From Sva-07 sp963774765 (GTDB taxonomy: Bacteria > Actinomycetota > Acidimicrobiia > Acidimicrobiales > Ilumatobacteraceae): a stretch of DNA of 64,000 bases. The DNA is taken from positions 248,001 to 312,000 of the forward strand of contig CAVZGP010000031.1 in assembly GCA_963774765.1 (NCBI GenBank), in the 5' to 3' direction. The notes beneath the pieces are model-generated. The model made no database searches. It was not told where the DNA came from and saw only the letters and a program-made list of their open reading frames with translations. Both the position numbers and the translations under genes were made by a program. Position 1 is the first letter of the stretch. Every line of letters begins with the position of its first letter. Below, piece after piece: positions 43,367-52,909 of the stretch.

Positions 43367-44155
43367 TCAGATCAGTCCGCTGCCGGGCACGTCGAGTGCC
43401 TTCTGCAGGTACGCCAGTTCGTCTTCTCGCCATGGCAGCGGGCCGGGGCGGGTGAAGAAACCATCGTCGGTGAGTTCCGCGATCACCTCGTCTGACCGAG
43501 GGAACGGCGTGCCGTACTCGTTCAGGTGGAACAGCTTCTCGAAGGGCTGGCGCGGCCGTTGCCCACCGGCCTCCCACGACTCGGCCGCGTAGCCGACGGT
43601 CTGCAGCAGCAGCACCCTGCAGGAGTCGGGCAACCCGAGTGCGACGCGGATGACATCGGTGTTCGCGGTGCCGAGACAACACGTGCCGAGGCCTTGTTCG
43701 TAGGCCATCAGCGTCGCCTGGGCGATGCCTTGTCCGCAGTCGATGTCGTTCATGCCAGGCCCCTTGAGCAACTCGCGGATCCCGTCGAAGAACGGAATGA
43801 TCTTCTCGTCGAGATCCTGCTGCTTGTTCTCACCGACCCCCAGCGCTCCGGCGTCGAGCAGTTCCTGCAGTCGAGTGCTCTGCTCGTCGACGGCCTGGGA
43901 GTCGAAGAACCAGACGATGGTCACCGGGGCGCGGCGGATCTGGAACCCGGCGATCGGTGCGAGCAGCGCGTCGAGTGTCGCCTGTGGTGCGGTCGCCCGC
44001 TCGACGACGATCGCTCGGAGCCCGCCGACGTTGCCCCAGTGCGATGCCCGTCGGGCGGCCTCGAGCATCACCTGGATCTTCTCGCGTTCCACGGGTTGGT
44101 ACGGCCGCATGAATCGGATCGACCTGCGCCGTCCCATCACTTCACGAAGTTCCAT
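43367..44155 (-). CDS. nitroreductase-family FMN protein
   Basis: This is a 262-residue nitroreductase fold: RRRSIRFMRPYQPV at the N-terminus (FMN phosphate site), DCGQGIAQATLMAYEQGLGTCCLG in the middle. The substrate is unknown. Its place in a lipid operon with cofD raises the possibility of a role with deazaflavin, but the fold normally binds FMN. Confidence 0.83.
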   Translation of the reverse strand: MELREVMGRRRSIRFMRPYQPVEREKIQVMLEAARRASHWGNVGGLRAIVVERATAPQATLDALLAPIAGFQIRRAPVTIVWFFDSQAVDEQSTRLQELLDAGALGVGENKQQDLDEKIIPFFDGIRELLKGPGMNDIDCGQGIAQATLMAYEQGLGTCCLGTANTDVIRVALGLPDSCRVLLLQTVGYAAESWEAGGQRPRQPFEKLFHLNEYGTPFPRSDEVIAELTDDGFFTRPGPLPWREDELAYLQKALDVPGSGLI

Positions 44156-44169
44156 CTGGTCCTCTCTGG

Positions 44170-45372
44170 TCAGAGCTTTGCGCCGCCGACGATGCTGAGC
44201 ATCTCGTTGCAGCCGTCTTCGATCAATGCGGCGCGTGAATCGCGAAGCAGCTTCTCGATCGGGTATTCACGGGTGAGGCCGTTCCCACCGAAGATCTGCA
44301 CCGCTTCGCTCGAGACCTCGAACGCGGCGTTGGTGCAGAAGGTCTTCGAGGCAATCGGGTAGCGGATCGGTGCGGGGAGCCCGGGCGATGCCATCAGCGC
44401 CACCCGTCGGGACAACGATCGGGCGGCTTCGACCTTGGCGAACATCTTGAACAGCCGTGAACGCACGGCAGGGTGCTCGGCGATCGGAGCGCCGCCCTGC
44501 TTGCGCTCTCTCGCGTAGTCGAGGGCGAGCTCATACGACGCCCTCGCCAGGCCGGCGAAGGTCGTCCCCATGAACGTGTTGGCCATCGAGAGCACCATTT
44601 CGATCGTGGGGACGTACGCCTCGGGGTCGACGACCATCCACCGGGCGGGTATCCGCACGTCGTCGAAGAAGATCTCACCCTGGGGAAGGGCGCGTTGGCC
44701 GAACTTGTCGAGTGGCTGTCCTCGCGACACTCCCGGACCGTCGAGCGGGACCACGCAGACCCCGCCCTTGGCGAAACCGGCGTCGCCGTCGATCGTGGTG
44801 AACAGCGCGGCGACATCGGCGATGGTGCCGTTCGACACCCACGCCGCCTTCGAGCCGTTGATCACGTAGTCGTCACCGTCGCGTCGCGCGATGCAGTCCG
44901 CCTTGACGACGGGGTCGCGGAACGATGCCTCGGTGAACCCGAGCGTGTCGCTGCCGTGGTTGGGTTCGGTGACCGCCCAGCAGCTGATGGCGGTGCTGTC
45001 GGGGCCGGCATAGTGCTCGATCAGTTCGGCGTCGCCGGTGAGCGGGGCGAACGCTCGAATGAACCCGCTCACCGAGAGGCTGACCGCGAGACCGCCGTCC
45101 CCCCATCCCAGCTCCTCGCTGACGAGGGCGCCGAGCAGGGCCGACTCGGCCTGGTCGATGCCATCGAGTTCGGTGAGCTGGTTCACGCCGATGCTGCGGT
45201 AGGCGTCGAACACGTCCCACAGCGGTGAGCCCTTCGCGATCACGTCTGCCGGATCGGGCATCCGATCGAGTTCGACCCCGGCAGGGCGCATCACGTCGCG
45301 GGCGAAGCGATGTGCGGTGTCGAGGATTTCCTGGCCCTCGACAGACAGACCCAGTTCTGATGCGTGCTCCAT
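44170..45372 (-). CDS. acyl-CoA dehydrogenase
   Basis: This is a 400-residue acyl-CoA dehydrogenase: FAD/substrate motifs CWAVTEPNHGSD and SNGTIADVAALFTT, and the C-terminal QIFGGNGLTREYPIEKLLRDSR. It introduces the alpha-beta double bond. Start 45372 is preceded by AAGGGGG; the reading to 45465 is an extension. First gene of the five-gene operon with the nitroreductase, thiolase, synthetase and cofD. Confidence 0.92.
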   Translation of the reverse strand: MEHASELGLSVEGQEILDTAHRFARDVMRPAGVELDRMPDPADVIAKGSPLWDVFDAYRSIGVNQLTELDGIDQAESALLGALVSEELGWGDGGLAVSLSVSGFIRAFAPLTGDAELIEHYAGPDSTAISCWAVTEPNHGSDTLGFTEASFRDPVVKADCIARRDGDDYVINGSKAAWVSNGTIADVAALFTTIDGDAGFAKGGVCVVPLDGPGVSRGQPLDKFGQRALPQGEIFFDDVRIPARWMVVDPEAYVPTIEMVLSMANTFMGTTFAGLARASYELALDYARERKQGGAPIAEHPAVRSRLFKMFAKVEAARSLSRRVALMASPGLPAPIRYPIASKTFCTNAAFEVSSEAVQIFGGNGLTREYPIEKLLRDSRAALIEDGCNEMLSIVGGAKL

Positions 45373-45551
45373 GCTGCCCCCTTGCGCTGCTGGTGGTGCA
45401 ATGGTTCGCTTTGCAGCGCGGCCACCCCAGAGGAAAAGGTCCTCTCCCGGTGTCGCATCGGTCACAGGTCTGGATGCCCGCGCCGGCGCGGACGTTCGAC
45501 ACCCTCGATGTCAGCAAGCGGGGGGAAGGGGGAAGGGTGGGAAGAGGAGGG

Positions 45552-46160
45552 TCAGTTGGCGCGCAGCGTGAGCACGGCGACGAGGAAGTCGGACTCGTTC
45601 GTGAACGGGCGGAGGTCCCAGGTTCCCAGCGGCAGCTCGACGGCCAGGCCGACCGCGTCGACATCGTCGAAGAACTCGTCGAACGGGTAGCCGTGACCGG
45701 CCCCGAAGCCGATCACGATCCGCCCGGCGGAGCCGATCGTGGTGGCGAGCTGTTCGGTCACCTGGCGCCGGGTGGCGGGGTCGAGAAAGCCCATCACGTT
45801 GCCCGCACAGATGACGGCGTCGAATCCTGGCTCGACTCCGAGTGCCGCAAGGTCGAGTTCGGAGAGGTCGGCGACGAGCCAGTTCGGCCCCGGATGGTCC
45901 TGCTGGGCAGCGGCGATCAGCGCGGGATCGATGTCGATGCCGACGACGTCGTGTCCCAGTTCGGCGAGGCGCCCGCCGACCCTGCCGGGGCCGCATCCCG
46001 CATCGAGGACGCGTGCGTGCCGAGGCACCATCGCGTCGATGAACCGGGCCTCGCCGTGGAGGTCGACGCCGTCGGCCGCCATCGCGCGGAACCGCTCGAT
46101 GTACCAGTCGGAGTGTCCGGGATTCTGTTCGATCCTGTCGAGCCACAGGTTGCGTGCCAT
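45552..46160 (-). CDS. SAM-dependent methyltransferase
   Basis: This is a 202-residue class I methyltransferase: VLDAGCGPGRVGGRLAELG (motif I), IDIDPALIAAA (motif II), AVICAGNVMGFL (motif IV). It is preceded by WLDRIEQNPGHSDWYIERF. Substrate unknown. The start ATG 46160 was chosen over upstream in-frame readings that add low-complexity residues. Confidence 0.83.
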   Translation of the reverse strand: MARNLWLDRIEQNPGHSDWYIERFRAMAADGVDLHGEARFIDAMVPRHARVLDAGCGPGRVGGRLAELGHDVVGIDIDPALIAAAQQDHPGPNWLVADLSELDLAALGVEPGFDAVICAGNVMGFLDPATRRQVTEQLATTIGSAGRIVIGFGAGHGYPFDEFFDDVDAVGLAVELPLGTWDLRPFTNESDFLVAVLTLRAN

Positions 46161-46227
46161 CGACCGAGTGTTCCACACACTCCCCACCGGCCGGCACTCC
46201 ATTGCCCACCCGAGTCGGTGTGCTGGC

Positions 46228-47502
46228 TCATGTCGGTGCAGCCGCGGGTTCGACGTGGTCAGACCCGACCGTTGTGGTCTCGGCGTGCTCACGCCGCGTG
46301 AGACTCACCCATCCGTAGCCGGCCGCGAGCATCGCGGCGACTCCACCGATCAAGAGCGAGATGCGGGCGCTGTAGGTCTCACCGATCCACCCCATCAACG
46401 GACCACCGATCGGGGTCGAGCCGATCAGGGCCATCGAGAAGATGGCCATCACGCGTCCGCGTAGTTGGGGGTCGGAGTTGAGTTGGAGCGTTGCGTTGGA
46501 GAGCGAGATGACCCCCACGCTGGCAGCACCGACGAACGGCATCACGACGTACACGAGGCCGAGCGTCGGCATGATCGAAACGAGCATCACCAACATCCCG
46601 AAGACCGCGGCGATGGCGACGAGACGACGAGACGTCGGAGCGTTGCCGGCGGCGATGACCAGCCCGCCGACCACCGCGCCCACGCCCATCAGCGCGGTCA
46701 TCGTCGCCAGACCAGCGCTCCCGGCACCGAACGTGAACTCCGCCAACAGTGGCAGCGTGGTCGTGAACTCGTAGGTGAACAGGCCGATCACAGCGAGCAT
46801 CACGAGCGTCGTGCGCAGCGACCGTGTGTGCCACGCGTACTGGAAACCCTGGCGCAGTTGGCCGGGAGCACGGGAGGTTCGCGCCGACGGGTGCAGTTCG
46901 GAGGTGCGGATGAACACGAGTGCGATGATGACGGCCAGGTAGCTGAGTGCGTTGAACACGAAGCACTGTCCGATGCCCACCGTGGCGATGATGACACCGG
47001 CGATCGCGGGCCCGATCGCCCGCGCCGCGTTGACGACCACGCTGTTCAACGTGACCGCGTTGGCGATGTCTCCCGGGCCGACCATCTCCATCACGAAGGT
47101 CTGTCGGCTCGGGTTGTCGATGGCGGTGACCGCACCGAACCCGGCGGCGATGGCGTACACCATCCAGAGTTCGACCACGCCGGTGAGGGTGAGCACACCC
47201 AGGGTGAGCGCCAGCAGCCCGGCGAGCGATTGCGTGAGCATGATCAGCTTGCGCTTCTCGAAGCGGTCGGCGATCACCCCTCCGTAGGGCGCGAGCAGGA
47301 GTGTTGGCAGGAACTGCATCGCCACGACGGTTCCGAGTGCGGTGCCGCTGCCGGTGAGTTCGAGCACCAGCCAGGCTTGGGCGATGCCCTGCATCCACGT
47401 GCCCGAGAACGAGACGATCTGGCTGAAGAAGTAGAGGCGGTAGTTGTGGAATCGCAGGGCCGCGAACGTGCGGCCCGACAGCGCGGTCACGCGCTCGTTC
47501 AC
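46228..47502 (-). CDS. MFS exporter, enterobactin-exporter/MFS_3-like
   Basis: This is a 424-residue transporter with about 12 helices. It has the PYGGVIADRFEKRKLI loop and N-terminal FRNYRLYFFSQ-like segment (FHNYRLYFFSQIVSFSG). MFS_3-type proteins export drugs or siderophores. It overlaps the marR stop by ATGA, so MarR probably controls its expression. Confidence 0.88.
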   Translation of the reverse strand: MNERVTALSGRTFAALRFHNYRLYFFSQIVSFSGTWMQGIAQAWLVLELTGSGTALGTVVAMQFLPTLLLAPYGGVIADRFEKRKLIMLTQSLAGLLALTLGVLTLTGVVELWMVYAIAAGFGAVTAIDNPSRQTFVMEMVGPGDIANAVTLNSVVVNAARAIGPAIAGVIIATVGIGQCFVFNALSYLAVIIALVFIRTSELHPSARTSRAPGQLRQGFQYAWHTRSLRTTLVMLAVIGLFTYEFTTTLPLLAEFTFGAGSAGLATMTALMGVGAVVGGLVIAAGNAPTSRRLVAIAAVFGMLVMLVSIMPTLGLVYVVMPFVGAASVGVISLSNATLQLNSDPQLRGRVMAIFSMALIGSTPIGGPLMGWIGETYSARISLLIGGVAAMLAAGYGWVSLTRREHAETTTVGSDHVEPAAAPT

Positions 47503-47957
47503 GACTCGGCCGCAAGGAGTTGTTCGAGTGGGGCCAGTGCGGCGATCAGCACCTCGATGCCGTCAGCGCCGAGTTCGCCGACCTGTGTCGCCAGCCAGGT
47601 CCGCCCTGCGGTGCGAGCGGTCTCGAGATACTCGACGCCATCTTGGGTGAGCGAGATCAGCGCACAGCGACGATCGTCGGGATCGGGCGCTCGTGCGACG
47701 AGACCGCGCTCCTCGAGTGAGGCGACGATCTTGCTCGCCGACGGAGGCTGAACGTGTTCGAGTTCGGCGATACGACCGATGGTGATGGGGCCGTTCTTTG
47801 CAATCGACGCGAACACTGCCTGTTGCGACGGCGTGAGTTCGTCGACGGAGTTGGTTCGAATCCGCCGAGCGAGACGCAGGGTCACCAGTCGGAGGCGCTC
47901 GATGTCGTCGCTGGAGGCGGTGACCGAGGTTCGTTCGTTCATGACCGCTGAGTTCAC
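47499..47957 (-). CDS. MarR-family transcriptional regulator
   Basis: This is a 152-residue winged-helix protein: ITIGRIAELEHVQPPSASKIVASLEERGLV is the recognition region and DPDDRRCALISLTQDG the wing. No ribosome site precedes GTG 47957, but TATACT ends exactly seven bases upstream, suggesting a leaderless transcript. An in-frame ATG at 47942 is the alternative. It likely represses itself and the coupled MFS exporter. Confidence 0.88.
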   Translation of the reverse strand: MNSAVMNERTSVTASSDDIERLRLVTLRLARRIRTNSVDELTPSQQAVFASIAKNGPITIGRIAELEHVQPPSASKIVASLEERGLVARAPDPDDRRCALISLTQDGVEYLETARTAGRTWLATQVGELGADGIEVLIAALAPLEQLLAAES

Positions 47958-47964
47958 GATGGAA

Positions 47965-47984
47965 AGTATAGGAAACAGTTTCCT
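47965..47984 (-). promoter_or_regulatory. marR promoter with overlapping operator
   Basis: On the minus strand AGGAAACTGTTTCCT (47970-47984) is an inverted repeat (AGGAAAC / GTTTCCT) that abuts and shares a base with the -10-like TATACT (47965-47970). A MarR dimer there would block polymerase. Confidence 0.6.
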
Positions 47985-48023
47985 TCCCTATGTATCGCCG
48001 GTTGTTGCCCCGACCGCGGTCGG

Positions 48024-49310
48024 TCAGCCGTCGATGAAACGAGCGATCGTGCCGGCAGTGGACACTGCGTAGAGCTCGCGGTCGGGTCCTTGCACGACGG
48101 CTGCCAGAGCGTCGAGTTGGGCGATCTCGACGACTCGCGGCTCGCTCGGTGGCGCTGTGGGGTCGAGCGCCCAGATCTGACCGCTGCAGTAGTCGCCGAA
48201 GACATACCACCCCGCGAGGTTCTCCACCGTGTCGCCGCGGGCGACAGCACCCCCGGTCACCGAGCAGCGCCCGTCGGTGTGGTCGTAGACGAACAGGGGA
48301 GCAACAGCGTCCTCGGCTGGCTGGTCGTCGTTGAACGGAGTGAAGCCCTCGTAGGCGCTCCATCCGAAATTGGCGCCGCGGGCGGCGTCGCGACGGTCGG
48401 TCGCGATCGAGTGATCGATCTCCTCGAAGTCACCCTGTCCGACATCGCCGATCCAGAGATCTCCGGTGTCGGGGTCGAACGAGAACCTCCATGGATTACG
48501 CAGCCCGAACGCCCAGATCGTCGGATCGGCGGTGCCGTCGTCGACGAACGGGTTGTCGGCGGGGACCGTGAACGGCTCGCTGCCGTCGGCCGTCGGATCG
48601 ACTCGCAGGATCTTGCCGAGTCGGCTCGACAGGTCGAGGGCGTGGCGTTCAGGATCACCACCCGAACCACCGTCGCCGACGCCGATGTACAGCAGTTGAT
48701 CGGGGCCGAAGGCGAGCTGGCCACCGTTGTGGTTGCTGTAGGGCTGATCGATCGTGAGCACCTGGCGGTTGCTGTTGCGATCGAACAGTCCGGTCGCCGG
48801 GTCGATGACGAACTCGGCAATCACGGTGTTGCCGTCGTTGTCGGTGAAGTTCACATAGGCCAGGTCGTCGGTGGGATGAAATGCGAGACCGAGCAGTCCC
48901 TGTTCGCCATTGGCGTCGGTGAGGTCGGTGATGTCGAGCACGACCTCGGTGGACAGGTCGGTGACGGCGACGACTCTGCCCGGTTGTTCGACGACGAACA
49001 GCTCGGCGAAGCCTGGGCGGGTGGCCACGTCGACGGGCTGATCGAACGTGCCGACGTCGAACAGTGCCACCGACGGCTCGGGCAGTGATCCGTCCGCCGT
49101 GGTGGTGCTCGGTGGTGCCGGCTCGGGATCGCTCGGCGCGGTCGCGGCGGACGTTGTCGACTCGGTGGTCGCCGGGACTGTCGTCGTCTCGATCGTCGAT
49201 TCGGACACGGCGGGCCGACCGCTGCCGAACGAGTCGTCGTCGTTCTCGGATCCGCAGGCCACGAGCAGCAGGCCAAGGGCGGCGAAAAGGGCGAGGGGAG
49301 TTGGTCTCAC
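48024..49310 (-). CDS. PQQ-type glucose/sorbosone dehydrogenase lipoprotein
   Basis: This is a 428-residue exported protein: lipobox LLLVAC near residue 19, a Thr/Ser/Pro-rich linker (about 25-75), then a six-bladed propeller. Motifs: NGEQGLLGLAFHP, SNHNGGQLAFGPDQLLYIGVGDGG, FGLRNPWRFSFDP and GANFGWSAYEG. The family oxidises sugars with PQQ at the cell surface, but many members are uncharacterised. GTG start with GTGGAG upstream. Confidence 0.85.
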   Translation of the reverse strand: MRPTPLALFAALGLLLVACGSENDDDSFGSGRPAVSESTIETTTVPATTESTTSAATAPSDPEPAPPSTTTADGSLPEPSVALFDVGTFDQPVDVATRPGFAELFVVEQPGRVVAVTDLSTEVVLDITDLTDANGEQGLLGLAFHPTDDLAYVNFTDNDGNTVIAEFVIDPATGLFDRNSNRQVLTIDQPYSNHNGGQLAFGPDQLLYIGVGDGGSGGDPERHALDLSSRLGKILRVDPTADGSEPFTVPADNPFVDDGTADPTIWAFGLRNPWRFSFDPDTGDLWIGDVGQGDFEEIDHSIATDRRDAARGANFGWSAYEGFTPFNDDQPAEDAVAPLFVYDHTDGRCSVTGGAVARGDTVENLAGWYVFGDYCSGQIWALDPTAPPSEPRVVEIAQLDALAAVVQGPDRELYAVSTAGTIARFIDG

Positions 49311-49339
49311 CGCTCCACTTCTATCGCGGTCGCGGGTGC

Positions 49340-50224
49340 TCAACTCGTCACGCGGGTGAGTCCCTCCTGGACCACGCTGACCGCCAACCGTCCGTCGCTG
49401 GTGAAGATCGAACCCTGCGCCATCCCGCGCGCCGACGACGTGGACACCGCAGACTGGGCGTAGAGGAGCCAGTCGTCGGCGCAGAACGGGCGATGGAACC
49501 ACATCGCGTGATCGACGCTCGCCATCTGCATCCCCGCGGTTTCCCAATCGAGACCGAACGGCAGCAGCGTCGTGTCGAGCAGTGTCATGTCGCTGGCGTA
49601 GGTGACCACACAGGCGTGCAACACCGGATCGACGGGGAGCACCCCGTCGGCGCGCAGCCACACGTGCTGGCTGGTGGTCGACTGGCCCCGTCGGCTCGTC
49701 GGGTCGCCGTCGACGTAGCGCAGGTCGATCGGTCGAGGCCGGTGGTACCAGTCGCCGATCTGCTCGGCGTAGGGGGCCATGCGCGTGTGGAAGTCGGGCA
49801 GATCGAGTGGATCGCCCATACCATCGGGCATCGGGATCTGATGGTCGGGTCCGGGCTCGTCGTCGTGGAAGCTTGCCTGCAGGTTGAAGATCGCCCGCCC
49901 GTGCTGTATCGCCACGACCCGTCTCGTCGAGAAGCTGCGACCGTCACGAATGCGGTCGACCTCGTACAGGATCGGGACCGTCGGGTCGCCCGGCCGCAGG
50001 AAGTACGCATGCAGTGAGTGCACGAGACGCCCAGCTTCGTCGATCGTCCGGGCTGCGGCGACGAGCGCTTGGCCGGCAACCTGGCCGCCGAAGACCCGTT
50101 GGCGGTTCTCGTCGGGGGAGTTCCCGCGGAAGATGTTGACCTCGATCGCTTCGAGGTCGAGCAGTCGGACGAGGTCATCCAACGCGGACTGGTCGGGGGC
50201 GGTGCTCTCCATGGCAGGCGCCAT
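49340..50224 (-). CDS. tesB: acyl-CoA thioesterase II
   Basis: This is a 294-residue TesB-type double hotdog: RVFGGQVAGQALVAAARTI, LHAYFLRPGDP, then the second domain with SVDHAMWFHRPF (Asp) and a closing GSIFTSDGRLAVSVVQEGL. It cleaves medium to long acyl-CoA. It is divergent from the methyltransferase at 50296; an internal ATG 12 bases later is possible. Confidence 0.9.
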   Translation of the reverse strand: MAPAMESTAPDQSALDDLVRLLDLEAIEVNIFRGNSPDENRQRVFGGQVAGQALVAAARTIDEAGRLVHSLHAYFLRPGDPTVPILYEVDRIRDGRSFSTRRVVAIQHGRAIFNLQASFHDDEPGPDHQIPMPDGMGDPLDLPDFHTRMAPYAEQIGDWYHRPRPIDLRYVDGDPTSRRGQSTTSQHVWLRADGVLPVDPVLHACVVTYASDMTLLDTTLLPFGLDWETAGMQMASVDHAMWFHRPFCADDWLLYAQSAVSTSSARGMAQGSIFTSDGRLAVSVVQEGLTRVTS

Positions 50225-50295
50225 GTTGGCACGTCGTACAGTTCACGCATGACGTTGCTCGACATCTCTGCCGACTCGATCATCCACTGGGATAC

Positions 50296-50931
50296 GTGGT
50301 GACGCCCGAGCGTCGAGCGCTGGCACTCGCGACCAAGGGTTTCATGCCCGCTGACGAAGGCGACGCCCTGTGGCACGCGGCTGTCGCCGCGAGCGAGGCC
50401 GTGCCGGGCGCGCCGATGCTCGAGGTCGGCTCGTACTGCGGTCGATCGACGATCTGGCTCGGTGACGCCGCCGAACGGTCGGGGGTCGTGCTGTTCGCCG
50501 TCGATCACCATCGCGGTTCCGAGGAGAACCAGTCGGGTTGGGATCACCACGACGTCGAGGTGGTCGACGATCGGATCGGCAAGATGGACACGCTGCCGTT
50601 CTTCCGGGCTGCGATTCACGACGCAGGACTCGAGGACGCGGTGTTCGCCGTCGTCGGTAAGTCGCCGGCGGTCGCGGCCACGTGGACCAGCCCATTGGCG
50701 TTCCTCTTCATCGATGGCGGGCACGGGGAAGAGCCGGCTCGGCTCGACTACGAAGGTTGGACGCCGCACGTGGCCGTAGGCGGCACGCTGGCGATCCACG
50801 ACGTGTTTCCCGATCCCGCCGACGGTGGGCGACCGCCGTACGAACAGATCTTCAAACCGGCGCTCGAGTCGGGGCGGTTCGAACTCGTGTCGGCGACCGG
50901 GTCGCTACGCGTGCTGCGTCGAGTCGACTGA
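50296..50931 (+). CDS. class I SAM-dependent methyltransferase
   Basis: This is a 211-residue methyltransferase: PMLEVGSYCGRSTIWLG (motif I), LFAVDHHRGSEENQ (motif II), FLFIDGGHGEEPARLDYEGW, of the CmcI/Methyltransf_24 kind. Often acts on sugars or polyketides; substrate unknown here. Overlaps the convergent MFS gene by 27 bases. Confidence 0.8.
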   Translation: MVTPERRALALATKGFMPADEGDALWHAAVAASEAVPGAPMLEVGSYCGRSTIWLGDAAERSGVVLFAVDHHRGSEENQSGWDHHDVEVVDDRIGKMDTLPFFRAAIHDAGLEDAVFAVVGKSPAVAATWTSPLAFLFIDGGHGEEPARLDYEGWTPHVAVGGTLAIHDVFPDPADGGRPPYEQIFKPALESGRFELVSATGSLRVLRRVD

Positions 50932-52089
50932 CGATCGCGTCCTCGCCTGCGACCATCCGCCGTACTGGTGCACGGCCACGAACCGATCCCGGTCGACGTA
51001 CAACAGGAGGAACGATCCGGCCGCCATCACGCCGGCAGCCACGAATCCGAGCGTGACCGCCGACCCGGCAGCGATGAGCGTGCCGCCCATGATCGGCCCG
51101 AAGACGCGTCCGAGCGCCATCACTGCTTGCGCGTCGCCGGCTCGTTCCTCGGGAAAGCTCGACCGGTCCGCGAGGAGATGGAACGCCGCGGGCACGCCCA
51201 TGAAGAACACGAAGCCCCAACCGACGATCGCGGCGCCGAACACCAGTCCGCTTCGCGAGGCGGCGATGGCGAGCGCGCACAGGGCGGTCGCGAGGAACCA
51301 CACGCCGGCGGGGCCGCGTCGTCCTGTCCAACGAGCGGAGGGGATGCCGGCGAGTGCGTTGCCGCTGAACAGCAACGACACCGTGAGCGGCGACAGCCCG
51401 TCGAGATCCCTGCCGATCGCCGCGCTGTAGACGAACACCGACGAGCCGCCGAGCGTGATCGTGCCGAGTGCGATCAGGATCGCGCGAGCGGCCCGCGTCG
51501 GAGTGTGGCGGCTGCGGTGCGGGCGCAGACGATCGATACGCGGTACCTGCCGCGACCAGATCAACGGCGTCGCGGTGATCACGGCGAGCAGGATGAACAA
51601 CCACGTCAGACCGACCGACTCGAGGATGACCGCGATCAGCGGCGCCATGACCACGCCGACGAGCGGGCCGACGACGGCGACGTCCCCGGTCTTCTCGCTG
51701 TCACCGAACGCCGCCTGCCAGGCGATCCAGGCGGCGAACCCGAGCGAGAGGCCGCTGCCGAATCGCATGAGTGCGAGGATCTCGAAGGTTGGAGCGGCCG
51801 CGGATGCGAGGTTGGCGACGACGCCGATCAGCGTGCCGATCACGAACACCGAGCGGACCGGGTGGAGAAATCGCCCCCCGACCCACGACGCCAGCACGAA
51901 CCCGGCGAGCTGTGCCGTCGACATCCAACCGGCCGTACTGACCGTGATGTCGTACTCGTCGGAGACCGCTGGGAGCAGGAACGGTGTGGCGGTGAAGACG
52001 GCGGTGCTCGACGCGATGGCGACCAGCAGGGCCGCAGGCACCGAGGGTCGGGCCGCGGCGAGAAGGCGAACCGGTGCCTGGAATGCCAC
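50905..52089 (-). CDS. MFS transporter, drug/sugar efflux type
   Basis: This is a 394-residue transporter with about 12 helices and the typical MSTAQLAGFVLASWVGGRFL loop region of helix 2-3. Its substrate is unknown. It starts 19 bases downstream of... on the minus strand it precedes no coupled gene, the plsC stop (52108) being 18 bases upstream of its start, so it may be cotranscribed after plsC. Confidence 0.83.
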   Translation of the reverse strand: MAFQAPVRLLAAARPSVPAALLVAIASSTAVFTATPFLLPAVSDEYDITVSTAGWMSTAQLAGFVLASWVGGRFLHPVRSVFVIGTLIGVVANLASAAAPTFEILALMRFGSGLSLGFAAWIAWQAAFGDSEKTGDVAVVGPLVGVVMAPLIAVILESVGLTWLFILLAVITATPLIWSRQVPRIDRLRPHRSRHTPTRAARAILIALGTITLGGSSVFVYSAAIGRDLDGLSPLTVSLLFSGNALAGIPSARWTGRRGPAGVWFLATALCALAIAASRSGLVFGAAIVGWGFVFFMGVPAAFHLLADRSSFPEERAGDAQAVMALGRVFGPIMGGTLIAAGSAVTLGFVAAGVMAAGSFLLLYVDRDRFVAVHQYGGWSQARTRSSVDSTQHA

Positions 52090-52107
52090 GTCGGCGCGCC
52101 CCGGCGA

Positions 52108-52863
52108 TCAGTCGCCGAACTCGCGACGCAGGTCGTCGCGAGCTGAGTTGATCAGGTCACGCACCTGGGTTCGCAACGCCGGCATGTCGTCCATCGTGAG
52201 TCCCTCGGTGCTGATGGGTTCGAGGACGCGCACTTCGGCCTCGGCGTTGCCGAGTCGCCAGTCGTGCTTGCGCAGGGCGTCGCGGGTGCCGTACACCGCG
52301 AGCGGAAGGATCGGCACCTGGTGATCGATCGCCAGGCGGAACGCTCCGGACTTGAACTCGCGCAGTTCGCCGGTCTTCGAGCGGGTCCCTTCCGGGAAGA
52401 TCATCACCGACACCTTCGAGTTCAGCCGTTCGCTCGACGCGGCGAGCGCCTTCGCGGTCGACTCGGCGTCGCCGCGCTCGAGTGGGATGTCGCGTGCGAG
52501 GCGCATCATCCATCCGACGAGCGGGATGCGCAGAATCGAGATCTTCGACATCCACTTCATCTCGGTCGGCAGGTGCGAGATCAGCAGGATGTCGACGAAG
52601 CTCTCGTGGTTCGACACCACCACGTACGGGCGGCGCATGTCGTCGGGCAACGTGCCAGATGTGCGGAACTTCCACAACGGTGTGAGGCGTTCATGGACGA
52701 CGGTCAGCTTGCGGAACAGATAGCCGGCGGCATACGCGCCCTTGTCGAACGGCATGGTGACCAACCGGACGATCGCCACCATCGGGGTCCAGACGATCAC
52801 CACCACGCCGAGCACGAACCAACTCCAGATCGAGAACACCGTACGTGCGAAGTTCGACTTCAT
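52108..52863 (-). CDS. plsC: 1-acyl-glycerol-3-phosphate acyltransferase
   Basis: This is a 251-residue PlsC-type enzyme with an N-terminal membrane segment (about residues 10-32), the catalytic SNHESFVD (HxxxxD), and FPEGTRSK. It acylates lysophosphatidic acid or related lipids at the membrane. Start 52863 was chosen; a longer frame to 52947 runs through a hairpin. Confidence 0.9.
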   Translation of the reverse strand: MKSNFARTVFSIWSWFVLGVVVIVWTPMVAIVRLVTMPFDKGAYAAGYLFRKLTVVHERLTPLWKFRTSGTLPDDMRRPYVVVSNHESFVDILLISHLPTEMKWMSKISILRIPLVGWMMRLARDIPLERGDAESTAKALAASSERLNSKVSVMIFPEGTRSKTGELREFKSGAFRLAIDHQVPILPLAVYGTRDALRKHDWRLGNAEAEVRVLEPISTEGLTMDDMPALRTQVRDLINSARDDLRREFGD

Positions 52864-52909
52864 TGAGAGAGCAACGTAACAGTCGGAGCCCTCGGCCAGA
52901 CCTCCGAGC

